Origin: Carallia brachiata | Lineage: Eukaryota; Streptophyta; Magnoliopsida; Malpighiales; Rhizophoraceae | Direction of reading: 5' to 3' | Length of the DNA stretch: 64,000 nt | NCBI GenBank assembly: GCA_021464245.1 | Contig: JADCRB010000074.1 | Span: 1,109,020-1,173,019, forward strand | Shown here: in pieces, positions 24,664 through 36,985 of the stretch | How positions within the stretch are numbered: position 1 is the stretch's first letter | How the letters are laid out: every line of letters starts with the position of its first letter | Notes under the pieces: model-generated | The model's input: the letters and a program-made list of their open reading frames with translations, nothing else | Databases searched by the model: none | What the model was told of the DNA's origin: nothing | Made by a program: the position numbers and the translations under genes

Positions 24664-24996
24664 ATGGGTGGTTTTTCTTCATCAGCAATGACTATGGCAG
24701 AGAGGGTCACTTGGTACTGTGCCTTGTTCATGGCAGTAATGCTGGTTTTGAGCTGTTGTGAAATGGGTGGTCAAAACGAGCCTTATTGTGGCATGGCGAT
24801 GACGATGCATCAGCAGCAGAGGGAAACCGCGGACAAGCCCTGCGACGAGATATATGTGGTTAGAGAAGGGGAGACTTTGCAGACAATTGGAGAAAAATGT
24901 AGTGATCCTTATATTGTTGAGGAGAATCCACACATTCATGATCCTGACGATGTGTTTCCTGGCCTTGTTATCAAGATCACCCCCTTTCATTCATAG
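24664..24996 (+). CDS. Small secreted protein with one LysM domain, 110 aa
   Basis: This is a single uninterrupted ORF. Residues 9-31 contain a hydrophobic stretch (WYCALFMAVMLVLSCC) after a short basic segment, as expected for a signal peptide or anchor. The C-terminal half, from about residue 62, is a LysM fold: EIYVVREGETLQTIGEKC, then DPYIVEENPHI, then the closing strand FPGLVIKITP. Cys60 and Cys79 could form a disulphide. LysM domains bind N-acetylglucosamine polymers such as chitin or peptidoglycan; plant proteins of this short, kinase-less type are probably apoplastic, but their role is poorly known. Met9 and Met11 are alternative starts that would leave a shorter N-terminus but keep the hydrophobic segment. 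The 3' flank runs straight into AT-rich DNA. Confidence 0.85.
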   Translation: MGGFSSSAMTMAERVTWYCALFMAVMLVLSCCEMGGQNEPYCGMAMTMHQQQRETADKPCDEIYVVREGETLQTIGEKCSDPYIVEENPHIHDPDDVFPGLVIKITPFHS

Positions 24997-27870
24997 GTAA
25001 CAAATGTTCAGTCTTTTTCAACGAGACTTCCTGTATTGTCATTCCTAGTAGGTGTTAATACAGTCTAGAATTTGCCTGTATTGGCAAACAAAGGCTAGGT
25101 GGGTTGAAGGGCAATCGCTGTGGCAGGTGGCGGGGCATATTTGACTCCATCAGTATTATCAGTAGTTAAAAGGTGAGTTTATTTTATAAAAATAGTTGAA
25201 TGAAAATAGTAATGAATGACTCAATTTCGGCCGATAAATATGATGATTTATGTATAAGTCCACATCTCTTTGGGTTAAAAAAAACAAAGGAATTTGCTAT
25301 CTTTTTCAAAGAGGATGTTGTTACGGTATAACTATTAATCATGCATTATTTAAGTCAATCATTAGTGCCAATGGCAGCTTGACTCAAACAAGCGCCAGAG
25401 GCAATATAAGCAGAGTGGAATATGATGGAACAGGACATTATGCACGTTGGGCTAATTACACAGAGTTGAAAATTTAAGGAGATTATACAACTAGTCTCAA
25501 CTTGATTTACTTGTTGTGGGAGACTGAGAGTTCAAGTTTGACCACCTTTAAATTGCAACCAAATGTGAATTTTAATTTTGATGAAAAAATAGTCTTTCTC
25601 AACTTGAATTAATGCGGATAGGATAAGAACAACCTGACCGACTTTTGGGCATTTCAGCTAAACAAACGAATTGGGATTAATTAGACTTAGGGAAAAAAAG
25701 ATTTTGTGTAAGATTATGTATGAATTATCATTAATGAATAACAACTTTGTGGATGAACTTTTATTAAAAAAAAAAAAAATAAAGAAACAGGACTTTTAGA
25801 TGAAAGAGCTGTGTCCTCCGTTATTTCGACAGATTATAATGTTCATTAAAAGACTCATCCTCTATGTATAGATATATTTTTTTAAACTCAGCTCTTACGC
25901 GTTCAAGGAGTACAAGAACCCCGTCGATGTAATAAGGTTTTTTTTTATAAGTAAGTTTTTTAGCGACTTTTTACTATTTATTTATAGAGTTCTGATTATA
26001 TAGACGTAAAAAAATTCATTAACACAGTGTTAATGCGTTTATCTTTTTTGCACATATTTCTTATTCTTATTACACATTAATTTTAGTACTATTATACATT
26101 ATAAGTTGATGGAGTCAAAAACTTATAAAAACCTCTGAAACTTACAGCTAATTTTAGTATGCAACAAATATAATAACAATATGCACAACAGTTAACACAG
26201 TCAACACCACATCTACCCGCGTCCGCGTACAAGAATCATTTTTCCTGTTTATAATGCTACATAAAGAGCATACATGTAGTCATTGATGAAAAGTCAGTAT
26301 ATATAAGAAAGAAAATAATTATAATAAGAATAAATAAAGGTTATCATGTGTGTTTGTGAGTAATAATAAAAGAAGTTCAAGGATAGAAAAATCAAAGTAA
26401 GATTTTAATAGTTCGGTTTATTCCTAAACCTACATTCACTCTTTAAGGTTATTCTTGAAAATTTCACAATCCACTATTAATCTTCTGCACGGATGAAGAT
26501 TAAACTATTGCAACTCTTCGGTCACTTGATCGAAAACACGTAAAACTACACCGATTCTCTTCCTCGAAAACTTAAAAGTCACTTGACATTTCTCACAATT
26601 ACTTAATGGTCACTTAATCTCACTTGCACATAAGTCCACAACCTTACAAAACTTCGCCAACCTTTCTTATAAAGAAAAATAGATTTCTTACTAAAATTCA
26701 CTTCCTCTTCTCACTTATAGCTTCACTCTCTCTTACAAATATCACACAACAAAGCTTGCTTTTTTCTCTTTCTTTTTCCAGCACGCAATTCACGTACATA
26801 ATAAAACTCTTTCTTTCACATGCACAAAGAATGCTTGAGAAGGATTTGCAACAATAAGAGGAATGGAGAGGGACGGAAAGAGATAGAGAAAACTTTAGTA
26901 GAGACATCTATTTATCGGTGAAGGAGGGTGTAGGAAATGTTGAAATGTATTAATGAGGACTGATTTTATATCCAATGAATCCCAAAATTATGACTTTGAA
27001 TAGTAATAATTTTCTTAATAAATTTGATAGTCTTTCAGAAAATTATTTATAATTCTCTGTATATAATTTTAAATTGTGTCCCGATTCTTGCATTTGAAAA
27101 TAGATATTTAGAATTTTCCATTCATATATAGATCATAATTTACTCACAATACCTTTTAAGAGTTGACTGATCCTACTGGTGGGATAAACTATATACCCTT
27201 CAATTTTTTGTACATATATCTAAGACACAAAGAAGAATTTGAGAGAATAAGACATGATATATATATTACTTTGAAAAGTATCCTGAATTTATACACGAGA
27301 ATTGTACATAAAATAAAAAGTAAAATAATTACAAATAACGAAAATAGTATCAAAATCATATTGAAAATGATATGCTAATGCTGACAAGATTTCTAACTAA
27401 TTTTAATCATATGATTGTAATATTTATACAATATTAGATTGCAACGGTAGCAGATTGCAACAATATGAAGGGAAAAATCTTTTAAATGGAAAAATATATT
27501 TATACACTATTTATCTATACAAAGGATATTTCCTTAATAATTTCACAAACAACACGTCACATTTACGTGATGACTAATAAGGATGGGACTGGACTTTCTA
27601 GAATTACGCTTTTTGCCAATTGATGGGCCTCTCAGAATCCACATAAATGTGGCAAATTAGGATAGGTTCCAATCGGATAAGCAATGCTTGAAGCCCACAA
27701 AAAAATTTCAGGTGGGCTGGATTTATCAATGAGATTGTTTGTACCCAATACCCATTACACGCAAAAAAGGCATCTTAATTTAAAACCCACTTCGGCCGGA
27801 CCGGATAAGCGTGCTCTGGTATACCAATCGCGGCCGCTGCCGCTAGGGCTTTGGAAATGAGATAATAACG
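24997..27870. other. Intergenic between LysM gene and the GDSL array
   Basis: Mostly AT-rich. Segments near 25480-25600 carry tRNA-like GTTCAAGTTTGACC, and 26340-26910 is pyrimidine-rich and could be part of an old LTR, but I could not find matching ends. A GC-richer patch with GCGGCCGCTGCCGC lies at about 27829-27842, about 30 bases left of the array boundary. Open frames at 25250, 26624, 26698 and 27163 have no family signature. Confidence 0.5.
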
Positions 27871-30607
27871 TATATATAGCCCGTCGACTATTTGATACCA
27901 CTGCATGATGGCTTTGATCTTGATCAGCAATTTAAAAAAAAAAATGGTGTATATTTACTACTGCATGATGGCCTTGATCTTTATCAGCAACTTGCAAATT
28001 TGTTTTGTTTGGCCTGTTGCTTTTGGCTCTGTTTTTTTTTTTTTTTAATATGAAAGTTATCCCAAAGTGTATGACTCGTTTCAAAAAGGCTAAATGAGAT
28101 GTTTGCTTCTTGTTCGTCGTCTTCTTCTGCTAAATGAGATGTCATTGAGCAAAGAGACAGCTACTTTGTACCTTGTCCATGTTTTCACTTAGTCAAAAAT
28201 CTCAGATAATGTGGACATAAAATCTCTTTAAAGAGGTTAACCTAAAGGTGCCAAATTCCGGCAGAAGAACAAAGACATCTATTCACATCATCTCATGTAG
28301 AGGCGTCAAGCCAATATGATACTCAATACTAAGGGTGTGGGTGTTTCGTAGCTCGAATTAAATTTGTTTTAAGTTATATTCATATCGAATTTATTGACGA
28401 TGAATTGGACGATTTTTCATCCGCACTCAATCCATCATTTTATCCAATCCGTCCAATTTAATGCGTTATTGACAGATTGAATTAAATTGATTTTGGTGGA
28501 TTATGTGCAATTAAAGAAAAAAAAAAGCAAAAATTTTCTAACTTTCAATGGGCAGAGAAAAATTTTCCAATTAAAGGAACTTCACTAAGTTCTTAAAACA
28601 AGAATTGACAGCATTTTGAAGAGAAAAACTATTTAGGCATTTTAACTAGAAAATAAAAATTTGGCTAAAAGTATTCATAATACAAATTTGTATTTAAGAG
28701 CTTTTGAAGAAAAAAAAATTCCAAGAACCAAGTATGCACGATTATTTAGCTCTTTCTTTCAATTTTAAGAATTTTTAAAAGTTATTACAAATATTTCCTT
28801 TTGACTTTATAAAATCTCATGGAACAGTCATATCATTTCTAAAAAACAAGATCCTTCGAATAAAAAAATGAATAAAGATTTGATTAAATACTACTAATCT
28901 GAATATAAAGTGATTAGATGCAATATAGAGTGAATAGACACAAAATTCAAGTTAAGTATCTCAAACCACACACGACCGAATGATTATAATAAACATGAAA
29001 CCCAGTTTGATCAATAATTAGATATATATATATATATATATATCTATATCTATGTAAGGGGTGAATTGGATCAGATTAAGTGGATTACAGATCCTAATTT
29101 GCACTCAATCTGTTCCTAACAGGTTGAAAGTTTTTAAAATTGTAATCAATTTGAACTCCTATAATTTGGATAGATGTGAATTTGTGTAAGTCGAATTGAT
29201 CAATTTTCGATAAATTAGTCAGTTTTTAAACAACAACTTTATCTAATACCATTCATTTTGCTCAAATTACCGAAACTTTTATGTATATACACATTTTAAA
29301 CTCAACAATTCTACATTTCATATTTCGTTTTTTGTTTGTTTTTGAAGAGAAACATACGGACAAAGTTAAAGGATAGAAGGATAGAAGAAGACTGACTTTT
29401 TGTGTTGCTCAGGCTTATTAGATATATTTTTTAATCAACCAAACAATAGGCTTATGAGATCTTTTTTTTTATTCAACCAAGACATTATTATTACTTTTTT
29501 GTTCACAAAAAAGGAAACCTAAACTTAATGACTGGAGAATCACATGTCCAATAAAGTAAGGGCAACTTGAGGCGTCTAATTTGGATCAACTGACCGAATA
29601 ATTATATTAAAAAATAAAGCTAATTAGATATTAGTATAAGTCATGTGCACTGACATCTTCAAGTTCACACGAGTGCTGGCGTGTGTGAACAATGATTGCC
29701 CTTTTGATCCTTTCTCGCCGGCCAACCGCAGATGACATTTTCATGACGGACAGGGGTACACGGAAAGCTTGGTCCAAAGCTCGGCCATTGTAATGGTACC
29801 ATGTAGAGCCCAACATGATAAACAAAAAATTTTTTTTTTTTGAAAATTGAATTTTTTTTTGGTCAAAATGATTAAATATACAATAAGATTGATTGAATAC
29901 ATTACAAAATTAATTTTATCTATCTAAATTCAAGCCAGTTTTGTTGAACACTAATTGAATTTGTAATAAAACGGACTGGATCTATCTAAATTCAATTGTC
30001 TTCTTGTGCATCTAATCAATATTTTTTACAACCAATAAAAAAATTCAATGTTCAGAAAAAAAATTTTTATATTATTTTTTCACTTACTTCGTTCATGAAT
30101 CCAGCGCTTTGCTCGGTCGGTCTACTTCTTCAAAATAAAAAAGCATGAAATGAGTTTCAAAATTGGCGGATCACGAGGGCTTAATTAAATTTTAAAATTG
30201 ATAAGAATAAGATCACATAATTACACTTAAACAATAACAAATAGTAACTTAATTTAATTTAATAGAATCTGTCCATTTATTTGTGTGTATATATATATAT
30301 ATATAATTTAATTATTTAATAATTTATATTAATTTATTGGTACTTTAAAATTATTATTGTAAAGTCAAAAGGAAAAATTTTCTAATTAAAAAAAAGAAAA
30401 TTAATTAATTCCCGCGTTTTAGTTTTATACTCTATGGTTAGGTCAAACTTCTTTCTGTTATATCACGAGCCAAACGGTTCACACTAACGTCAACGGGGTT
30501 GAATGGACTGTAAAGATCATGAACACTAAAACTTTGCTTATTACAATACAATAAGCGTTAATTATCAACAGAAAAGAAAAAAACAGTTAAATTAAAGAGT
30601 GTATTGT

Positions 30608-30784
30608 AGATGGTAGAGGTCTATTATTACTTAATTAGAAGTTTCGATTTTGAATTTTTGAGAATGTAGTTGTATTAAATATTTGTTGGGAGACTTTTGA
30701 CACCCTTTAAAGTTCTGTCTGAATCGGTTCAAATTAGTCAGTCTATTAAATTAGGCATATAATCATAAATAAAAAAAAAAAAAA
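30608..30784 (+). mobile_element. SINE insertion upstream of GDSL copy 1
   Basis: AGTGTATTGT occurs on both sides (30598-30607 and 30785-30794), a perfect 10-bp target duplication. The insert ends in about 14 A. Copy 2, and copy 3 in mutated form, show the empty site, where AAATTGAAGAGTGTATTGTC runs on directly. The insert starts with GATGGTAGAGG and carries AAGTTTCGATTTT about 30 bases later, weak A- and B-box-like motifs. Length 177 bp. All this supports a SINE inserted after the triplication. Confidence 0.85.
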
Positions 30785-30814
30785 AGTGTATTGTCAGAGA
30801 ATTCTTCTGAAGAC

Positions 30815-30820
30815 CACGTG
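30815..30820 (+). promoter_or_regulatory. G-box CACGTG, GDSL copy 1 promoter
   Basis: A perfect CACGTG core within GAAGACCACGTGTTAGTT, 113 bases before the TATA element. The same block is kept in copy 2 (36548) and changed to GACGTG in copy 3 (45408). G-boxes bind bZIP and bHLH factors; regulation here is inferred only. Confidence 0.55.
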
Positions 30821-30927
30821 TTAGTTAAACCAGGTTCTTTTGGTTGACCCTTACTTTATTCAAATGCCTTCCGCGGGTAACGTATGGCTGTGTCACCGGT
30901 GGGTGAGAGACTGCAATCGATCGCCGC

Positions 30928-30935
30928 TATATAAA
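30928..30935 (+). promoter_or_regulatory. TATA box, GDSL copy 1
   Basis: TATATAAA lies 118 bases before the ATG at 31046. The corresponding motif is TATATAAA in copy 2 (36588) and TATGTAAA in copy 3 (46028). Confidence 0.6.
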
Positions 30936-31045
30936 CGGAAGATCATTTTTTTCAGCTTTCTCGTAATCTCATTCTCCACAATCTCCACCTCTATTATTGC
31001 GAAGCCTCCTACTTTTCCTGAAAACTGTTGAAATATTCTTCTGTT

Positions 31046-33604
31046 ATGGATACCCAACAAAGGCTACTGTTCAGCTTCTTTTGTTTTTCACTCACGTTCC
31101 TTCTCTCAGGTTCCAAAAAATAACTTTTTTTTTTTGTACTATTTTCCACTAATGTTTTTGGTTACTGTGAATCAATTGAACAACCCTTTGATGTAAATGT
31201 TCACGGGCGTTGAATTTTTGGTATTTTGTGCAACTTGTCTTGCAGGGAACAACATAGGAGTGCACGCAGGTCGCCATCTCTTCAACTCTAAACCAAGCAA
31301 GCTGTTTGTTTTTGGAGACTCATATGCTGACACTGGCAACAACAGGAAAGCAATAGCAACTTCATGGAAAACCCCTTACGGAATCACCTTCCCCGGCAAA
31401 CCCGCCGGCCGTTTCTCCGATGGCCGTGTCTTGACTGATTATATTGGTGGGTTTCTCCTTCCCCTCAACATCTTTTTTTCTTTTTCTCCCTCTCTCTCTT
31501 TCTAATTATGCGCGCTTTGCCTTTTGCTTTTGTTTTTTGTTTTAAGGCCTGTTCCTGTGTTGAACCTTTTTTTTTTTGCTTTAGGCACTGTGAATTTGCA
31601 ATGTCATTTTTTTAGAATTTGATGTGTGCATGTGTTTCTGATTTTATGGTGGGTTCCTCTACAACCCAGGCTTATTCCACTTTTCCTGTTGTGATAATTA
31701 CTACTGACCAGTTCTGTTGTTTGGTCTGCAGTAAAATTCTCTGCATTATCGATTGAATTTAATCCTTTTTTGTCCTGCTTCTCTTTCTGTCCAAACTTAC
31801 TTTCTCACGTGATCTGTTGCTTGTACTCTTTTGTCCACATCGTTTTGTGTTTCTTATATTTTTCAAGAATCAAGATATCAAAAATAAGGTAATTTTTAAT
31901 TAAATTCATATTTTTTAATAAATATAATTTATTTATACTTTTATATCACGTGAGATCCATTTAAATAAAAAATAAAAATAAATTTATGTGATATTTGATT
32001 ATAGATAAATTTTATTTAAAAAAAAAAAAAAACCAGCACAACAATATTCTATTACCATAGAAGTAACGTTATCCCAGGACCCCCATCACCGATCTCTAGC
32101 CAATTCTTTATGTTTCAACTTCCATCTTGCTACAAGAAGATCATTATTTGATTACATTGAGCTTCGCCACTTGTTCCTGACCATAGAATTTTAAATATAA
32201 AAGCAATCACTATAAACAATAGAGTAGGTGGCTGACATTTTCTTTTTGAAAGTAAATACACCACCTTATCAAATTCAAAAGTGGCTTTCTTTTTATAATG
32301 CCATACAGCTCATTATTTGGGAACTTGAGATTATAACATCAACTTTGCTGCAAATGTTTTCACCGGAAAGCATTTTATGATTGATTGATTTTGTATTTAA
32401 TAATTCATAGCTATCACAAACTATTGCAGCTCAACGCAGCACCTCACTTTTTCATCCGTTTCTTTCTCTCCCTTCGCTTAATGTCCCATATATAAGCATT
32501 ATCCTGACAGTCATATTATAAAACACATAATTCAGATTAGTAATTACCACATCTCTTGGCAAACATATGCAGCTAGGTTCATTGGAGTGAAGTCTCCAAT
32601 ACCATACAGATGGAGGAAGATTGTGGGAGTCAAGTACTTAAAACATGGAGTAAATTTCGCCTATGGTGGAACGGGAGTGTTTGATACACTGGCTCCATAT
32701 CCGAACATGACCACCCAGATTGATTATTTTGAACAGATGATCAATGAAAAATTATTTACTCCCACGGACCTGCAGTACTCGGCGGCTCTTGTCTCACTTG
32801 TTGGGAATGACTATAGCTTTTTCTTGGCCACAAATGGCTCTGCTCAAGTAACTCTCATACACATCTTTTTACCCCCATTTTTTTTTCCCGTTGTTTTATC
32901 TTTCCAATAGACCGCAAGTTTTATTTAGTAATTAGGTGACGCGTATTGACTTTTGTTTGAACACTTCATATGGCAGGGTTTTCCAGCCTTCATTCAACAA
33001 GTGGTCAATCAGCTTGCCTTGAACGTGAAACGCATTCTCGATTTGGGAGTGAAAAGAGTCGTCGTGACGGGATTACAACCCTTGGGTTGTCTCCCCAGCA
33101 GCACTGCCCAGTCCTCTTTCCGACAGTGTAATGGGACCGAAAACCAGCTCGTGGGTTTGCACAACACTTTGCTGCAACAAGCAGTGGCAAAGTTAAAGGC
33201 TGATTCAAAGTCACCTACTATGGTCGTTCTTGATCTTTATTCAGCATTCATGACTGTTTTCAAGAACAAAGGAGAACGCCCTGGTAATCAAAAACTAGTT
33301 GCAATTTATTTATTTATTTTTTTGGTGTATGTGTATACCCGATTTAAATTTAGTTCAATAAAACTCATATATGTACAATTATCCTTATCGTGCAGGAAGT
33401 ACAACGTTTCCAAATCCGCTGCTGCCATGTTGTGTTGGTGTGAGTTCTGGATATTCATGTGGGAGTGTGGATGAGAAAGGGGCAAAGATGTACACCGTTT
33501 GTGAGGACCCTAAATCTAGTTTCTTTTGGGACTTGGCCCATCCTACACAGGAAGGATGGCGAGCTGTGTATTCAGATTTGCATGCCAATCTTCAACAACT
33601 TTAA
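31046..33604 (+). CDS. GDSL esterase/lipase, tandem copy 1 (intact), 5 exons
   Basis: Exons: 31046-31109, 31246-31446 (or from 31258), 32573-32847, 32977-33283, 33396-33604. With the upstream exon 2 acceptor the product is 351 aa; with the acceptor homologous to that used by copies 2 and 3 it is 347 aa. MDTQQRLLFSFFCFSLTFLLS is a signal peptide. LFVFGDSYADTGN holds the block I nucleophile (Ser47 in 351-aa numbering), NFAYGGTGV is block II, VGNDY (Gly166-Asn167) is block III, and WDLAHPTQEGW carries the catalytic Asp328 and His331. These are SGNH/GDSL hydrolase marks; the sequence fits the plant At5g03610-like subgroup. Such secreted enzymes hydrolyse ester bonds in lipids or acylated compounds, but the substrate is unknown. 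This is the only copy with every block intact and the normal C-terminus. N-glycosylation sequons are present (NMT, NGS, NGT). Confidence 0.92.
31880..32030. mobile_element. AT-rich MITE-like insertion in intron 2 of GDSL copy 1
   Basis: Copy 2 lacks this stretch: its intron goes from GGAATCAAGAT almost directly into the ACAGCACA block. The insert shares AATTCATATTTTTTAATAAA and a GATAAATTTTA-type end with the insertion at 42937-43098 upstream of copy 3, so both appear to belong to one small element family. Confidence 0.5.
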
Positions 33605-34058
33605 ACTTTAAGTTACCGTACGGCATTGAATTTCTTCCAGTCCCTCTCTGTTTTCTCAGTATCTCTGGTTTCTCTGTATTTTATGGCAAAGCTCCTTATT
33701 CTTTTGCTTCACCTGTTGTAACATGCAAGAAACAATGAACAGTTTTTTTTTTTTTTGGGTTCTTACCAATCATAGCCGTCCTTCCTTCGTTATTGGTGAG
33801 CATGTTGTAGTAAAGTATATATAGCCCGTCGACCATTGGATACTACTGCGTGATGGCCTTGATCTTAATCAGGAATTTTTTTTTTTTTTTTTAAATTGTC
33901 TATGTTTACTACTGCATGATGGCCTTGATCTTTGTCAGCAACTTGAAAATTTGTTTTGTTTGGCCTGTTGTTTTTGGCTCCTTTTTTTTTTTTTTTTTCA
34001 GATATGAAAGTTATCCCAAAGTGTATGACTCGTTTCAAAAAGGCTAAATGAGATGTTT

Positions 34059-34097
34059 GCTTCTTCTTCTTCTTCTTCTTCTTCTTTCTTCTTCTGC
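34059..34097. repeat. (CTT)n microsatellite in the GDSL spacer
   Basis: About 12 CTT units. The corresponding position in unit 3 (about 40600) has about five units, and the left end of unit 1 (about 28110) only two or three, so the tract has changed length after duplication. Confidence 0.85.
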
Positions 34098-36547
34098 TAA
34101 ATGAGCTGTCATTGAGCAAAGGGACAGCTACTCTGCACCTTGTCCATGTTTTCACTGAGTCAAAAATCTCATATAATGCGGACATAAAATCTCTTTTTAA
34201 GAGGTTTTTGTCAAACATGGAATAACATATAAAAGCATATCAGAGTCAATTGATCGAAGGCATCTTGATTGTATATGACATTTTAACATGCCCACAAAGT
34301 ACATCTTTCTTTTGGACAACATACACAATTTTTTTTTTTTAGTAAAGTTATAAATATGTTTAATGAAATGTGGAAATAAATAATTGATTTAATAACATTT
34401 AATAATTTTTTATTTTTTACTTTTTAAATTTAATAAATTTTTTATAATCTAAACGTTCAAATGCATAATTATGTGTGTTAGAAAAAAATTTCCATTTTTT
34501 TTAGTGCCGAGGACAATTTACACTAATGTTATTCGGAACCTTTTTTTTTATAAGTATTGGGAGTAAAATTTTCACACTTTAATCTTGCTTGTCTATATAA
34601 ATTTAGGGATCCATTAGGAGGACAGAGGTCAGAAGATAGAAGATTTGTCAATAATATAACCGTTATAAATATTTATATAACAAAACTGAAAAAATGTCGT
34701 ACAAGAAATTATAATGTAATTTTTTGTTGCACAAAAAATTAACACGGTTGCACAAATATGAATTACAGTTATATTATAGACACTTTTTATTCACTACTTT
34801 ATGTCCTCTAATATTTTTCCTTAAATTTAATAGACAAGTATTTATGGTACGATTACGTACAGACGCTTTTTTTTTTTTCACAGACTTCAACTTAAATAAA
34901 GCTAAAGGTGCCAAATTCCGGCAGAAGAACAAAGACATCTATTCGCATCATGGCATGTAGAGGCGTCAAACCAAAATGATATGATACCCAATACCAACGT
35001 TTTACTCAAATTACCGGAACCAATATGCACCCTTTTTTTTTTTTGACCAGTATATATATACATCTTAAACTCAACAACTCCACATTTCAATGTTTTTTTT
35101 TTTTTGAAGAGAACATACAGACAAAGTTAAAGGATAGAACGAAAGAAGAAGACTGACTTTTTCTGTGGCTCAGGCTTATTCGATATATTTTTTAATCAAC
35201 CAAACAATAGGCTTATTAGTGTTTTTTTAATCAACCAAGAAGTTTTTTTAATCAACCTGTGTGTGTTTATGTTCCAATTGTTACTTAATGACAACAAGGT
35301 ACGGCTTAATTAACATTTAGCATAATCTTTCCCAGAAAAAAAAGGAGGAATTTCACACTAAGATACGAGAAATAAATTTAAACACAAACTCAATTTATTC
35401 AATTAAAAGTATCGATTATTGTGCATAAAAATTGTAAGAATTACAACTAATAATAAAAATTATACATTTGGAGACCCACGTTTAAAGTTTCGTCTGTTTC
35501 CTGCAATTTTGTAAAAGAAAAGTGCTAACGCGTTTTTCACAGGGAAAATCTCATGTCCAATAAGGTAATGGCAACTTAAGGCGTCTAATTTGGATCAACT
35601 GACCGAATAATTATATATAAAAATAAAGCTAATTAAATATTAGTCCAAGCCATGTGCACTGACATTTTCAAGTCACACGAGTGCGGGCGCGCGTGAATCC
35701 TTTCTTGCCCGCTCACCGCAGATGACAATTTCATAACGGACAACGGTACACGGAAAGCTCGGTCCAAAAACTCGTCCGTTGTACCGAGCAGAGTCCAAAA
35801 TAAATTTTTTTTTTTTTTTTAAATTGAATTTTTGGTCGAAGTGAGGAATTTTTTGTCAAGTGATGAGATGTAAAACAAGACTGATTAAACGTATAACAAA
35901 ATTAATGGAATCTATTTAAATTCAAACAATTTTGTTACACACCGATTGAATGTACAATAAAATTAGTTGCATTTATCTAAATTTAATTGCCTTGCGCATC
36001 CAATCAATTTTCTTTTACAACCAATAAAAAAATTTAAATTTTCTGAAAAACTACTTTTATGTTTTTTTTTTTTTACTTACTCGGTTCACGAACCCATCGA
36101 TGTACTTTTTAAAAATAACAAAACATGAAATGTGTTTCAAATTGGCGGATCAAGCCGACTTAATTAGGCACTAAAATAAAGAACAGTAGAAGACAAAGAA
36201 TACATGATTATGCTCAAAGAACATTAAGTAGTAATTTAATTCAATTCAACGGTATATAACAAAATTTTAACTATTTAACAATTTATATCACTTATTAATA
36301 TTTTAAAATTGTTCTTGCAAAGTGAAAAAAATTCAAGAAACTAATTAATTCCCACGTTTTACAATATGGTAGGTCAAACTTTTTTCTGGTCGTATATCAT
36401 TAGCCAAACTGTTCACACTAACATCAACATGGTTGAATGGACTCTAAAATTTTGCTTATTACAATACAATAAGCGTTAATTATCAACAGAAAGGAAAAAA
36501 AAACAGTTAAATTGAAGAGTGTATTGTCGGAGCATTCTTCTGAAGAC

Positions 36548-36595
36548 CACGTGTTAGTTAAATCAGGTTCTTTTGGTCGACCACCGCTATATAAA
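36548..36595 (+). promoter_or_regulatory. G-box and TATA of GDSL copy 2, brought close by a deletion
   Basis: CACGTG at 36548-36553 and TATATAAA at 36588-36595 are only 40 bases apart, against 113 in copy 1. About 73 bases present in copies 1 and 3 are missing, apparently through a short CGACC direct repeat (see the CGACCACCG remaining at the join). A second TATATAAA at 36859-36866 lies 127 bases before the ATG and may be the one used. Confidence 0.5.
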
Positions 36596-36678
36596 CAGAA
36601 GATCGTTTTTTTTCACCTTTTTTGTAATCTCATTCTCCACAATCTCCACATCTCTTTTGAAGCCCCCCAGTTGCATGA

Positions 36679-36711
36679 GCTGTCAAAAGCTGTCAAAAGC
36701 TGTCAAAGGAG
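36679..36711. repeat. Triple 11-bp tandem repeat AGCTGTCAAAA in copy 2 leader
   Basis: Three consecutive AGCTGTCAAA(A/G) units. Copy 3 has two diverged units at about 46127-46147, and copy 1 lacks the surrounding segment. Confidence 0.8.
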
Positions 36712-36985
36712 GAAGAGATTTTAGAAATCTAAAGATCAAATTAGCAAGTGTGTTAATTGGTTTTCATAAATCATGGTATACCGATTATTAGGCTAGATCA
36801 ATGGGATTGTTATAACCTTCCAAAGAACAATTTATCTGTATATGTTAAATACTGCTCTTATATAAACGTGGCTTGTACAGAAAATATATTACTCAAAATA
36901 CCATCGTCTTCATCTCTTCATCAATATATCTTTCTCCCTTTTTGTCACCCCCTACTCCTGAAAACTGTTGAAATATTCTTCTATT

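Larger units (their letters stand above)
27871..33815 (+). repeat. Tandem unit 1 of the GDSL array (5945 bp)
   Basis: Starts at TATATATAGCCCGTCGAC and ends at GTAGTAAAG, the same edges seen at the 1/2 junction (33815/33816) and, in diverged form, the 2/3 junction (about 40363/40364). Blocks in all three units include CTAAAGGTGCCA (28240, 34900, 41764), CAATAAGGTAATGGCA-like (29550, 35558, 42852) and GCCATGTGCACTGACAT-like (29640, 35648, 43115). It contains gene copy 1 and a SINE specific to this unit. Confidence 0.9.

Noticed and set aside
26340..26910. Pyrimidine-rich block that resembles a copia-type LTR
   Set aside because: No TG..CA ends, target duplication or second LTR could be located.
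27871..28250. Left-edge sequence that looks like the 3' flank of a lost fourth GDSL gene
   Set aside because: It begins exactly at the unit junction seen between the other copies, and unit 3 ends at the matching point, so it is the normal left end of unit 1.
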